Positions 17,898 to 25,736 of a stretch of 63,397 nucleotides of DNA are shown piece by piece. The stretch is from Lentzea flava (GTDB lineage Bacteria; Actinomycetota; Actinomycetes; Mycobacteriales; Pseudonocardiaceae), in the NCBI RefSeq assembly GCF_014648475.1, contig NZ_BMRE01000050.1, forward strand, positions 1 to 63,397. The letters run 5' to 3'. The notes below the pieces were generated by a model. It was not told the origin of the DNA, made no database searches, and saw only the letters and a list, made by a program, of their open reading frames with translations. Each line of letters begins with the position of its first letter. Positions within the stretch are counted from its first letter, which is position 1. The position numbers and the translations under genes were made by a program.

Positions 17898-17921
17898 CCA
17901 CGGACGCTGCGACGTCCGTGG
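17898..17921 (+). terminator. Hairpin between the DUF3052 gene and ahpE
   Basis: CCACGGACG and CGTCCGTGG form a 9-bp stem with a 6-nt loop, 27 bp after the DUF3052 stop and 32 bp before the ahpE start. It may terminate or attenuate read-through into ahpE. Confidence 0.5.
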
Positions 17922-17953
17922 TTCGTCTTCGTCAACCGGAGGGGTCTGTTTTC

Positions 17954-18418
17954 ATGGCGGTCGAGGTCGGTTCGGAAGCCCCGGACTTCACGCTCAACGA
18001 CTACAACAAGCAGCCTGTGACGCTGTCGTCGTTCCGCGGCAAGAAGAACGTGCTCCTGGTCTTCTACCCGTTCGCGTTCAGCGGCATCTGCAACGGCGAG
18101 CTCTGCCAGCTGCGCGACGAACTCGCGACCTACGAGGACGAGAACGTCCAGGTGCTCGGCGTGTCCGTGGACTCCCCGTTCGCGCTGAAGGCGTGGGCGA
18201 ACCAGGAGGGCTACCAGTTCCCGCTGCTGTCCGACTTCTGGCCGCACGGCGCCGTCGCGCAGTCCTACGGCGTGTTCAACGACACGGTGGGCATGGCGCT
18301 CCGGGGCACGTTCCTGGTCGATGTGGCCGGTGTGGTGCGGTTCGCCGAGGTGAACGCGCCGGGTGAGGCCCGGGACCAGGACGCCTGGAAGAAGGCCGTA
18401 GCCTCTCTCAAGGCATGA
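17954..18418 (+). CDS. ahpE: AhpE-type peroxiredoxin
   Basis: The 154-residue protein reduces hydroperoxides and peroxynitrite in the cytoplasm. It matches M. tuberculosis AhpE along its length, including the segment FPLLSDFWPHGAV and the YGVFN motif. Cys46 in FSGICNGELC is the peroxidatic residue. A second cysteine, Cys51, follows in the same helix; M. tuberculosis AhpE is a one-Cys enzyme with Asp there, while PrxQ/BCP enzymes use this CxxxxC spacing for an intramolecular disulfide. A GGAGGGG ribosome site precedes the ATG. Confidence 0.92.
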   Translation: MAVEVGSEAPDFTLNDYNKQPVTLSSFRGKKNVLLVFYPFAFSGICNGELCQLRDELATYEDENVQVLGVSVDSPFALKAWANQEGYQFPLLSDFWPHGAVAQSYGVFNDTVGMALRGTFLVDVAGVVRFAEVNAPGEARDQDAWKKAVASLKA

Positions 18419-18456
18419 TGTAGCTGTACCCCTGGCGCTCTCGGGTGCTGGGGTCG

Positions 18457-18531
18457 GGGCGTGTAGCTCAGCGGAAGAGCACTCGGTTTACACCCGAGCG
18501 GTCGCAGGTTCGATCCCTGTCGCGCCCACCA
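18457..18531 (+). tRNA. tRNA-Val (anticodon UAC)
   Basis: The cloverleaf is clear: acceptor GGGCGTG pairs with CGCGCCC, the anticodon stem CTCGG/CCGAG holds the 7-nt loop TTTACAC with anticodon TAC, and the T arm has GGTTCGATCC. The gene continues into CCA. The last 36 bases through the first C of CCA are repeated at 22791-22826, so this gene is the attachment site of an integrated element. Confidence 0.96.
18494..18529 (+). repeat. Left attachment repeat within tRNA-Val
   Basis: The 3' part of the tRNA gene, from CCGAGCGGTCGC to GCGCCCAC, is identical over 36 bp to 22791-22826. This is the usual core of a site-specific recombination site in a tRNA T arm and acceptor stem. Confidence 0.85.
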
Positions 18532-18705
18532 GCCAAAACGGCTCCTCCGATAGGCCTGAAGGCGCCGTTGATATCACCGGTTGACATCCGTTGGGCTCTG
18601 GAAGCAGGTCCTGCCCCGCTGTCACCCGCCGGCCTGCCTCGTCCAGCACGAGGATCGTCGATGCTTTGCTAATACCGTGGTGTGACCCGGTGACGCAGTC
18701 ATACG

Positions 18706-19440
18706 ATGCCGTCCGTGCAGACGCGTGCCGCCCTGGAGAACTTGAGGTCGCTCAAGGAGGAGGCGGAGCAGCAGAAGATCCAGCTCAAGCCGCCGACGAA
18801 GTTTGCATCCTGGCAGGGCCGCGTGCAGACGGTACTGACGCGTGCCTTGGGGGCGGATCACCACGCGACCAAGGCTTTCATGGACGTCAAGTACAGGGCC
18901 ATGGTTATTTCTGGCGCGGCTCAAAGCTACTATGACAACGCCTTTCTTGGCGGCCTGGCGAAAGCCGTAGGTGTAATAGAAGCTGCCATCTTCGAGCTTG
19001 AGCTTGCGGGCACCAGTGATGACGCTGTGGATGAAACTGCCTTCGACCCTGATCTTTGGGCGCACGTTCAAAGCCACGTCCAAAATGAAGAATGGCAAAA
19101 GGTTGCAAGTCAGACTGCAATTTTTGTTGAGGATCGAGTTCGTCAGTGGTGCGGGAATCCTACGGCTCCTACCGGCGAAGCACTTATAGGCAAGAGGCTG
19201 TTCTCCACCATCTTTGCGGACAGCGGTCAGTATCGCCTCGGCAAGCAGCCGGGCGAATGGGAGGGCTGGCGAGCGCTAGGTATCGGGTTCGCTCAGGCGC
19301 TCAGCAACGTTGATCGGCACAACATTCAGAAGCGAACTGACGCAAAGCGCTATGCGTTCGGTGTACTGGGCCTAGGGAGCCTGGTCCTTACGCAGCTTCG
19401 CCATCAGCATAGCGACGACCTGGTTATGGGTGGCGAGTAA
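18706..19440 (+). CDS. Element-borne protein, C-terminal part Ymh/TIGR02391-like
   Basis: The 244-residue protein starts MPSVQTRAALENLRSL and has an N-terminal helical part, then a region ending in EALIGKRLFSTIFADSGQY and ALGIGFAQALSNVDRHN that resembles the TIGR02391 (Ymh) family. That family is commonly found on prophages and genomic islands next to restriction or abortive-infection genes, and its biochemical role is not settled. There is no signal peptide or membrane helix. Codon use is visibly less GC-rich than in the flanking chromosome, consistent with transfer. A hairpin terminator follows. The family match is from memory of conserved patterns and is moderate. Confidence 0.6.
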   Translation: MPSVQTRAALENLRSLKEEAEQQKIQLKPPTKFASWQGRVQTVLTRALGADHHATKAFMDVKYRAMVISGAAQSYYDNAFLGGLAKAVGVIEAAIFELELAGTSDDAVDETAFDPDLWAHVQSHVQNEEWQKVASQTAIFVEDRVRQWCGNPTAPTGEALIGKRLFSTIFADSGQYRLGKQPGEWEGWRALGIGFAQALSNVDRHNIQKRTDAKRYAFGVLGLGSLVLTQLRHQHSDDLVMGGE

Positions 19441-19463
19441 CGGCGGGCAAACTCGATCAGTCG

Positions 19464-19497
19464 CAACGGCGCCTCCGTGAATTGGGAGGCGCCGTTG
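19464..19497. terminator. Terminator between the Ymh-like gene and the XRE pseudogene
   Basis: A 13-bp stem CAACGGCGCCTCC with an 8-nt loop is followed by CCTTTGTC on the plus strand. It lies 23 bp after the Ymh-like gene and can serve both convergent units. Confidence 0.8.
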
Positions 19498-19509
19498 CCT
19501 TTGTCTGGT

Positions 19510-20149
19510 GGTATCAGTCGGGCTCTGAGAGCCGGTGCCGAAAGCACTCACGGCGTGAGTCAGCGGATCGTCCACCTGTTCGGCGGCACTCTTTGCCAGC
19601 GCAGCAGCCTGCCGGGCGAGATCAAGTTGGCCCCGACATCCATCAGCCACGCCTGCGTTCCCTGCACGTGCGCGAGGGCCAAGAGCCTGAGCACCACCGC
19701 GACGTCGTGACCAGCGCCAAGGGTGGTGTGCAGGTCCCTGATCAGGCTCGGCAACGCCTGCCCGACCTCGACGACCTTGCAGTCCTTCTGATCGTTCAGC
19801 AGATCCGTCACGCGAACTCGCAGGCCTTTCGACCGGCACGACGTTGCCCTCAGGCTCACCCATGGTCACTGCGAGCAGCGCGAGCCGGACACCGTTCAGG
19901 GAGCGGTCCTCGTCCGAGGTGCCCGGAGTTGCCAGCGCGGCACCCGTGATCTCGCTCGGAGCCACCTCCAACGCGTTCGCGAGCGCCGAAACGAGCGAGC
20001 GGCTATCAAGCGCCCGTTCGCCGTTCTCCAGCCGCGACAGGTAGGAGGCTGAGATGCCGGGCGCGTTGAGCGATGACCGTCAGCGACTTCTTTCGGGCAT
20101 GGCGGATCAGCCGCAGTTGATGACCTGCCCCGTCCATTGGGTTCGTCAC
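19510..20149 (-). pseudogene. Decayed XRE-family transcriptional regulator
   Basis: Pieces of one actinobacterial XRE regulator can be followed on the minus strand in three frames. The N-terminal MDGAGHQLRLIRHARKKSLT is in one frame. The helix-turn-helix continuation SASYLSRLENGERALDSRSL up to GNVVPVER is in a second. LRVRVTDLLNDQKDCK to QAWLMDVGAN is in a third. The end, LDLARQAAALAKSAAEQVDD, returns to the second frame. At least three shifts are needed, which is more than sequencing error would explain next to intact genes. A real repressor of the divergent NTPase gene may therefore have been lost. The 3' limit is approximate. Confidence 0.7.
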
Positions 20150-20180
20150 AGCAGCACCCCGGTCACTGGCATTGATTGCG

Positions 20181-20206
20181 GGATACGCCTGCTCACCAGG
20201 GTATCC
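20181..20206. promoter_or_regulatory. Inverted repeat in front of the NTPase gene
   Basis: GGATAC and GTATCC, 14 bp apart, lie between the decayed XRE gene and the divergent NTPase gene. They could be the former operator of that regulator. This is weak evidence, based on symmetry and position only. Confidence 0.3.
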
Positions 20207-20375
20207 GCGACGCTGACCTCACCAACCGGTCTGGTACGCGTGCACCAGATGAACGCTAGCCAAGCCAGCCTTGGAGACGAACTGAGCCAGCCGCTGTAGC
20301 GACTGGGACCGATTTCGCGACAGTTCTTGGTACCTGCGACTGTGGCGGGTAGGGCATTGGGCACTTGGAGGTGCT

Positions 20376-22589
20376 GTGAAACGCCGATGGTGGCGGGTCG
20401 CTCTGGCTGTAGTGGCGCCGGTTGCTGCGGCGTTGTCGGTGCGTTTCGGGCAGTTTGACTGGCTGGTAGCCGATGGCGGCACGGTGCGCAACGTTATGGA
20501 GGGCTTGAGCTGGCTTGCTGCCGTGGTGGCACTGCTGTGGGCTGTGGGCCCACCAGTCTGGCGGTGGATTGTGCCGGACTCACGGGTATCCCAAGGCACC
20601 GCCGCGATCGTGCACGACCAAGTGGCGACACTGGACCGAGCGAATCACCTGGTGGGACGGGCGTTGCACTTGGTGGATGGACATCTGCCTGAAGTAGGGC
20701 AAGTCGGGTTGCTGCAAGTGCGAGTCAAACCCGCCATCGATACTCACAGCGAGGACGGCTCGGACCTGCCCCCGTACGTGGGGCGTGATCTGGATGAGGA
20801 CCTGGAATGGGCAATCGCGACCGGTGGCATGGTGTTGCTACATGGGCGGGCTGCCGTAGGGAAGTCGCGTGCCGGGATTGAGGCACTCCGGCGGCTCCGT
20901 CAGCACGATCCGCTGCTGATACCGCGCGACGGCCCAGCCTTACGGGAATTGGTTGCAGCAGGCGCGGTGCCGGACGGCGCTGTGGTGTGGCTGGATGACT
21001 TGGAGCTCTACCTCGCTGCGGACGGCCTGGACCTAGCGTTGCTGCAACAGCTGTGCCCGGCCGGCAGGCTGAGCAGGACCGTCGTGGTGGCGACGATGCG
21101 CGACGAAGAATTGGCCCGCCACACCATTGCCAGTACTGAATTTGACAGAGTGGACGCGAGGATCGATCGGGCAGCGATCGATTTGATCGCCCAGGTCCAA
21201 GGGCGTCGCCGAATTCCGGTGGCCGCCGCTCTCTCTGCCAGCGAACGAGAACGCGCACAGCAAGTGGGTGAGCGTGACGGTCGAGTGCGACGTGCGGTGC
21301 AGGCGCCGGAAGGGTTCGCGGAGTACTTGGCGGCAGGCACGGCGATGATGGGTCGATGGTCGATCGGCGACGGCCCGCTGTTTATGGTCGGCCAGGCATT
21401 GATCAGCGCCGCGGTGGACTGCCGCCGTGCGGGCTACCACAAACCCGTGTCTATCACGCTGCTAGGTGAGTTGCACCGTCACTACATGGCTCCGACCTGG
21501 CGTCATCGCGATGATCTGCCCACGATCGCAGAAGCGCTGCGATGGACCCACCAGCCTGTACTGGGAGCCAGTTCCTGCCTGCAACCTCGTTCTCAGAGCA
21601 CAGCCCTCGCTTCTGATTACCTGCTGGACCGTTCACGGAGTGGCCAGTCCCCTCTGCCCGAGCGAGTCAATGATATTTTATGGCTCAGATTGCTTGATTC
21701 TTCCGCCGCCGTAGACGCTATATCCATTGGTAACGCCGCCTACCATGCGGATCTGGTCGATATCGCTCAAGCAGCCTGGGAAAAGGCGTCCACCGCCAAC
21801 GTCCGCGCTTTGGTTAACCTCGGAATTCTGATGAAGGAGAAGGGGTGTGAAGACGAAGCTGAAAAGCTCTATCACGCTGCCGCCGACGCAGGCGACACCA
21901 TCGCTATGGGTCTCGTCGGCATGTTGCTGATGGAGCGGGGTCGTGATGACGAAAGCCTGGACTATCTCCGTCGTGCCGTCGAGGCGGGTGAGACTAAGGC
22001 CACCGGCCTATTGGGTATGATGTTGGCCAAGCAGAGGCGTGACGACGAAGCTCTGGGCTACCTCCGCCGAGCTGCTGATGCAGGAGAAACCAACGTATTG
22101 GGCACTCTGGGTATCACGCTGGAGAGGCAAGGCCATTACGACGAGGCCGCGGAGTTCTACCGTCGTGCTGTCGATGCAGGTGATACCAAAGTTCTGAACT
22201 TTATGAGCAAGATGTTGGTCAGACAGGGGCGTGAGGACGAAGCCATTGAATACCTCCGCCGCGCTGTCGACGCAGGCGAAACCGAGAACGTAGGCGCTCT
22301 GGGGGGCCTGCTGGCCAAGCGGGGGCGTGAGGAGGAAGCCATGGACTACTTCCGCAGCGCTGCTGACGCAGGCGATGTCAACGCTATGGCCGCTCTGGGG
22401 GGTCTGCTGGCCAAGCGGGGGCGTGAGGAGGAAGCCATGGGCTACCTCCGCAGCGCTGCTGACGCAGGCCACATGAAGGCCGCACAGATCCTGGCCATGC
22501 TGCAAAGCCTCCTCCAAGAAGCTGGGGAGGCCCTAGTCCCGATCGACGATGTGGCAGCAGAGAAACCCGACGAGTCGCGTACTGACTGA
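20376..22589 (+). CDS. Membrane-anchored P-loop NTPase with 32-residue helical repeats
   Basis: The 737-residue protein has two N-terminal hydrophobic helices (about 7-22 and 44-60). An NTPase module follows with Walker A GRAAVGKS at 157-164, Walker B AVVWLDDLE at 202-210 and a sensor-like VVVATMRDEE near 236-245, as in STAND-type NTPases. Residues about 478-712 form seven TPR/Sel1-like repeats of 32 residues ending in RRAVDAG or RSAADAG. The last two full repeats are 76/79 identical in DNA, so one was copied recently. The start is GTG with GGAGG 4 nt upstream. The build (sensor repeats, switch NTPase, membrane anchor) resembles antiphage or inflammasome-like proteins; the role is inferred. 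Confidence 0.7.
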   Translation: MKRRWWRVALAVVAPVAAALSVRFGQFDWLVADGGTVRNVMEGLSWLAAVVALLWAVGPPVWRWIVPDSRVSQGTAAIVHDQVATLDRANHLVGRALHLVDGHLPEVGQVGLLQVRVKPAIDTHSEDGSDLPPYVGRDLDEDLEWAIATGGMVLLHGRAAVGKSRAGIEALRRLRQHDPLLIPRDGPALRELVAAGAVPDGAVVWLDDLELYLAADGLDLALLQQLCPAGRLSRTVVVATMRDEELARHTIASTEFDRVDARIDRAAIDLIAQVQGRRRIPVAAALSASERERAQQVGERDGRVRRAVQAPEGFAEYLAAGTAMMGRWSIGDGPLFMVGQALISAAVDCRRAGYHKPVSITLLGELHRHYMAPTWRHRDDLPTIAEALRWTHQPVLGASSCLQPRSQSTALASDYLLDRSRSGQSPLPERVNDILWLRLLDSSAAVDAISIGNAAYHADLVDIAQAAWEKASTANVRALVNLGILMKEKGCEDEAEKLYHAAADAGDTIAMGLVGMLLMERGRDDESLDYLRRAVEAGETKATGLLGMMLAKQRRDDEALGYLRRAADAGETNVLGTLGITLERQGHYDEAAEFYRRAVDAGDTKVLNFMSKMLVRQGREDEAIEYLRRAVDAGETENVGALGGLLAKRGREEEAMDYFRSAADAGDVNAMAALGGLLAKRGREEEAMGYLRSAADAGHMKAAQILAMLQSLLQEAGEALVPIDDVAAEKPDESRTD
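22295..22469 (+). repeat. Near-identical tandem duplication inside the NTPase gene
   Basis: Units of 96 bp starting at 22295 and 22391 share 76 of 79 bases, far above the similarity of the other coding repeats. The duplication keeps the reading frame. Confidence 0.85.
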
Positions 22590-23207
22590 ACGCTTTGGAC
22601 GCCTGGGGCGAACGTCGACCAACGCCTCGGTGCGAACGTGCTATAGCTGCAACTTCAGCCGACTGCTGACATCAATGTGTGACATCGACGGTGGTGGCCG
22701 GCTATGGACTGGCCCTGGTGTGAAGCGAACCTCCCCGAGACGTACGTCTCGGAAACCGCCACGTCAGCGCGGCGAACCCTGCGATTACCTCCGAGCGGTC
22801 GCAGGTTCGATCCCTGTCGCGCCCACGGCCGAAGGCCGGCCTTGCTCAGTGGCTTCGCCACTTTCGCGAATGTCGGCTGTGGATGATTTTGGGTGGCCGA
22901 GCCCCCAAGCCCCCCACGGTGCGGTTGGTCCCGACCCAGCGTGGTCGCGTTGGTTCGGCCTTGCTTCGCTTGGCCGGCTGGGCGTGCGGCTGGTCCGGCT
23001 CGCCATGCGTCGGTGTGCTCGTGCACCACACTGCGGCGTGGCCCGCTGTGATGGCCTCCGGGAATTGGGCTCATGGCTCACCTCCGGTGATCACGGTGAG
23101 TGGCTGGGGGAACACCGGTCACTATCTGGAACGGGACGCGGTCGTGCCGTATTTTGTACGGGTTGTCGGGGACGTTTGGGCCCGCCTCCTCCGAAGGACG
23201 ACTACCT
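22590..23207. other. Non-coding stretch holding the right end of the element
   Basis: No convincing gene is present on either strand. The stretch contains an 18-bp perfect palindrome CCGAGACGTACGTCTCGG at 22735-22752, the attachment repeat at 22791-22826, and a small hairpin AGTGGC-TTC-GCCACT at 22848-22862 that may have ended the tRNA transcript before insertion. The part after 22860 is rich in short GC-biased words. Confidence 0.6.
22791..22826 (+). repeat. Right attachment repeat (tRNA-Val 3' end copy)
   Basis: It is identical over 36 bp to the end of the tRNA-Val gene. It stops at GCCCAC followed by GGCC, whereas the intact tRNA continues CAG. The element therefore appears to supply the last two bases of the encoded CCA. 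Confidence 0.85.
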
Positions 23208-23579
23208 GTGAAGCGCAAGGGCAAGGTCGCGAAGCCCGTCCCGGCCACCGTCACGCAGGAGCAGATCAAGCTGCTCGCGCTGGTGGAGCAAGGGGGCGTG
23301 CACCGCGGGGCCACCAGCTGGTACCTGGAGCACCGGCCGGCCAAGCAGTGGGACGCGGAGGACCTGGAGATTCTCCAGCTGCGTCGCTGGATCACGTGGG
23401 AGCGGCCGGATCGGGCCATGGACCACGGGATGGCCGCGCCCGTCGACATCACGCCAGAAGGGCGGGCGGCGTTGCAGCACCACCTGCCCGGATGGGTGTT
23501 GGGGCGCAAGGCCATTGCCGCGCCGCCGCCTCGGTTGCCGGCGGTGGAGACGATCAGGGTGCTCGACGCGCTCCAGTGA
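23208..23579 (+). CDS. Hypothetical protein, 123 residues
   Basis: The GTG start (MKRKGKVAKPVPATVTQEQI) has AAGGA 9 nt upstream; the frame is open further back but without a ribosome site. The protein begins basic, contains a helical QEQIKLLALVEQGGVHRG segment and a DITPEGRAALQHHLPGW segment, which look like a small winged-helix or DNA-binding fold, though I cannot assign a family. There is no signal peptide or membrane helix. It is the first chromosomal gene after the integrated element. Confidence 0.5.
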   Translation: MKRKGKVAKPVPATVTQEQIKLLALVEQGGVHRGATSWYLEHRPAKQWDAEDLEILQLRRWITWERPDRAMDHGMAAPVDITPEGRAALQHHLPGWVLGRKAIAAPPPRLPAVETIRVLDALQ

Positions 23580-23656
23580 CCGGAACGGTCGGTGGACATC
23601 TCGGCCCGGCACGGTAGAACGGTGGCGACGCCAACTCTTCCGGGGGAGCGAAGCTC

Positions 23657-24846
23657 ATGTCGAACCTGTTGACCGGTGGTGAATTGCGGGCGCGTGAGCA
23701 CCATCGGATCGAGGACGACGCGCGGGCGGCAGGGCCGCTGCACGACGCCACGCGGCCCGACGGGGTGCGGGTGAAGGTCGTCACGGTTGGGCTGGAGCTC
23801 GCTCGCAAGCTTCTCGCCGACAGGCGGCTCTCCAAGGACAGCGACGCGTTGCAGAAGGAGATCAAGCGTCAGCTCGCGGAGCTCGGCAGCACGCAGAGCG
23901 AGCTTGCCGGGCTTTTCGGGCCGAGCATGCTCAACAGCGACAACCCGAAGCACGCGCGGTTGCGGGCGCTCGCGGTCAAGGCGTTCAACGCCGCGGCGGT
24001 GCAGCGGCTCGCGCCTCGCATCGAGGAGATCACCGCGGAGCTGATCGGCCGGTTGCCGGTCGGTGTGGAAGTCGACCTCGTCGAGGCGCTGGCCGTGCCG
24101 ATGCCGTTGCACGTCATCGGTGAGGTGCTCGGTGTGCCGGAGAGGGATCGGGCGCGGGTTCGCGCGTTGATCCAGACGATGATGTCGATGGACCCCGAGG
24201 TGTCGCAGCCCGCGAGCGACGCGCTGGGTGGTTACTTCCACGCCCTGCTCACCGGTGCCGAACTCGACGAGGGCTCGTTGTTCGGGTCGTTGGTCGCGGC
24301 TGACGACGATGGTGACCGTCTTACCCACGACGAGCTCATGGCGATGGCGTTCCTTCTCGTCGTGGCGGGCCATGAGACCACGGCCGGTCTCATCACGAAT
24401 GTCGTGCATGACGCGTTGGACAACGGCCTGTGGGAGAAGGCCGCCGCGGACCCCGGTCTGGTGCCGGTGCTGGTCGAGGAGACGCTGCGGCACAACTCGC
24501 CGGTGCGCAACTCCACGCACCGCATCACGACCGAGGCGCTCGAGATCGACGGGGTCGAGGTGCCGGAGAACACCCTGCTGCTGATCAACCTCGGCGCCGC
24601 CGGACGGTGTCCCGTTGCGCACGAGGACGCTGCGCGGTACCGCGTCGACCGGGCCACGTGACGTTCGGGCACGGGCCGCACTTCTGCCTCGGTGCCGGGC
24701 TTGCCCGGCTCGAGACCGAGATCGTCCTGCGTGAGCTCACCGCCCGGTTCCCGCGCACCACCTACTCCGGTGACGAGCAGCCCGTGGTGGTGTGGAACGA
24801 CATCATGGCCAGCTCGAAAACCCTTCCCGTCGTGCTGAGGGCCTGA
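23657..24846 (+). pseudogene. Cytochrome P450, split by a frameshift before the heme loop
   Basis: The first 334 residues contain the I-helix AGHETTAG and the ExxR motif (EETLR), and run to RVDRAT before a TGA stop. The heme-binding loop FGHGPHFCLGAG and the C-terminal 60 residues follow in another frame to 24846. Together they give the normal length of about 396 residues. The stop TGA overlaps a GTG as GTGA, so the heme fragment could be translated by coupling, although a functional split P450 would be exceptional. A sequencing error or a recent pseudogene is more likely. The ATG has a GGGGGAG site. Confidence 0.8.
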
Positions 24847-24861
24847 CCTACGCTGGTGTGC

Positions 24862-25356
24862 GTGGAGATCATCCAAGGGGGACCGGAACACGTCGACGCG
24901 GCCGCGCTCATCTGGGCGCACGCCGTGACCGCGCGGGACGGCTACGACGAGGTTCCTACGCTCGAAGAGGCGCGGCCCGGCATCGAGAACGCGTTGGCGA
25001 ACGAGCCGTCGCTGTTGTTGCTGGCGCTCGAAAACGGTGAGCCGGTTGGCTTTCTGGCGGGAGGTCCACAGGGGACAGGGACCGCGTTCATCAACTACGT
25101 CGGCGTGCATCCCGACGCGTGGGGCAGGCGGGTCGGTGAGGCGTTGCTGCGCGCGCTGCCCGATGCGCTGACAGAGCGCGGATACACGGGCGCGGAGCTG
25201 TTGGTCTTCGTCGACAACGTGCGTGGCGTGCGCCTCTACGAACGCCTCGGATGGATCAAGGTCGGCGACCCCGCGCCGCATCCGAGCACCGGCCGGGTGG
25301 AGCAGCGCTACTCGTTCTCCCTCGCGCAGGCGCAACTGGGGCGTGAGAGCGTTTAG
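24862..25356 (+). CDS. GNAT family N-acetyltransferase
   Basis: The 164-residue protein has the GNAT fold in order: an N-terminal MEIIQGGPEHVDAA strand-helix, the acetyl-CoA loop at VGVHPDAWGRRVGEALL, and the terminal LYERLGW motif. The substrate cannot be named. GTG at 24856 is an alternative start, but a TACGCT -10-like element ends 7 nt before the chosen GTG and no ribosome site is visible, so a leaderless transcript is likely. It stands alone between the P450 remnant and a small membrane protein. Confidence 0.8.
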   Translation: MEIIQGGPEHVDAAALIWAHAVTARDGYDEVPTLEEARPGIENALANEPSLLLLALENGEPVGFLAGGPQGTGTAFINYVGVHPDAWGRRVGEALLRALPDALTERGYTGAELLVFVDNVRGVRLYERLGWIKVGDPAPHPSTGRVEQRYSFSLAQAQLGRESV

Positions 25357-25433
25357 CCGGGGATTAGGGGATCAACCCCAATGCGTCTGACCAGGGCTAT
25401 CCCCGAGTCCATTTGAGACGTAACTTTTGGTTC

Positions 25434-25727
25434 ATGTCAGTGCGCACCTTCGCCGTCGTGGTCGGTCTCGCGTTCCTGCTCGGTGGAGGTGCGATCCTGT
25501 TCGTCATGCTGGCCGTCGAGGCGCCCAGCGGCTCGCTGATCCCCTGCGGCAACGGTCTGGGCCTCGGTTTCGACGAGCCGGCGACTGCCGCTGCCGGTCA
25601 GGCCTATGTGGACATCTGCGCCGATTTGAGGCATCGCAGACTGCTCTGGGCGTTGCCGGTGATGGGCGTGGGCGCACTACTGCTGATCGGCTCTTTGGTC
25701 TCTTCACTCAACGCTACTCGCCGGTAA
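25434..25727 (+). CDS. Small two-helix membrane protein
   Basis: The 97-residue protein (MSVRTFAVVVG start) has hydrophobic helices at about 5-27 and 70-89. The loop between them carries two cysteines (PCGNG and DICAD) and probably lies outside the cell, where they could form a disulfide. No family is recognised. A TTG 21 bp upstream is in frame. It ends 9 bp before the next gene, so the two are probably cotranscribed. Confidence 0.55.
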   Translation: MSVRTFAVVVGLAFLLGGGAILFVMLAVEAPSGSLIPCGNGLGLGFDEPATAAAGQAYVDICADLRHRRLLWALPVMGVGALLLIGSLVSSLNATRR

Positions 25728-25736
25728 GGTCGCGGC

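Larger units (their letters stand above)
18494..22826. mobile_element. Small integrated element at tRNA-Val, integrase not visible
   Basis: About 4.3 kb lies between two 36-bp direct repeats of the tRNA-Val end. The content is accessory: a Ymh/TIGR02391-like gene, a frameshifted XRE regulator, and a membrane P-loop NTPase with helical repeats. Codon use looks less GC-biased than in the flanks (many A/T third positions, as in the 18.9-19.4 kb gene). No recombinase, excisionase or replication gene was found, so it is either a remnant or is mobilised in trans. The gene cargo resembles defence-type islands, but that role is inferred. Confidence 0.7.

Noticed and set aside
21790..22500. Regular repeats that might suggest a CRISPR array
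   Set aside because: The period is 96 bp, units are coding and keep frame, there are no unique spacers, and no cas gene is near.
18494..22826. A hidden integrase inside the tRNA-Val element
   Set aside because: Both strands were read for tyrosine or serine recombinase motifs; neither the Ymh-like gene, the XRE remnants nor the NTPase carries them, and the 22590-22790 gap is too short.
24862..25356. The GNAT gene as another member of the shared ESX/FHA promoter group
   Set aside because: It has a similar -10-like TACGCT before its start but lacks the TGACCGGGAGGGGTCCCG block, so only general leaderless architecture is shared.
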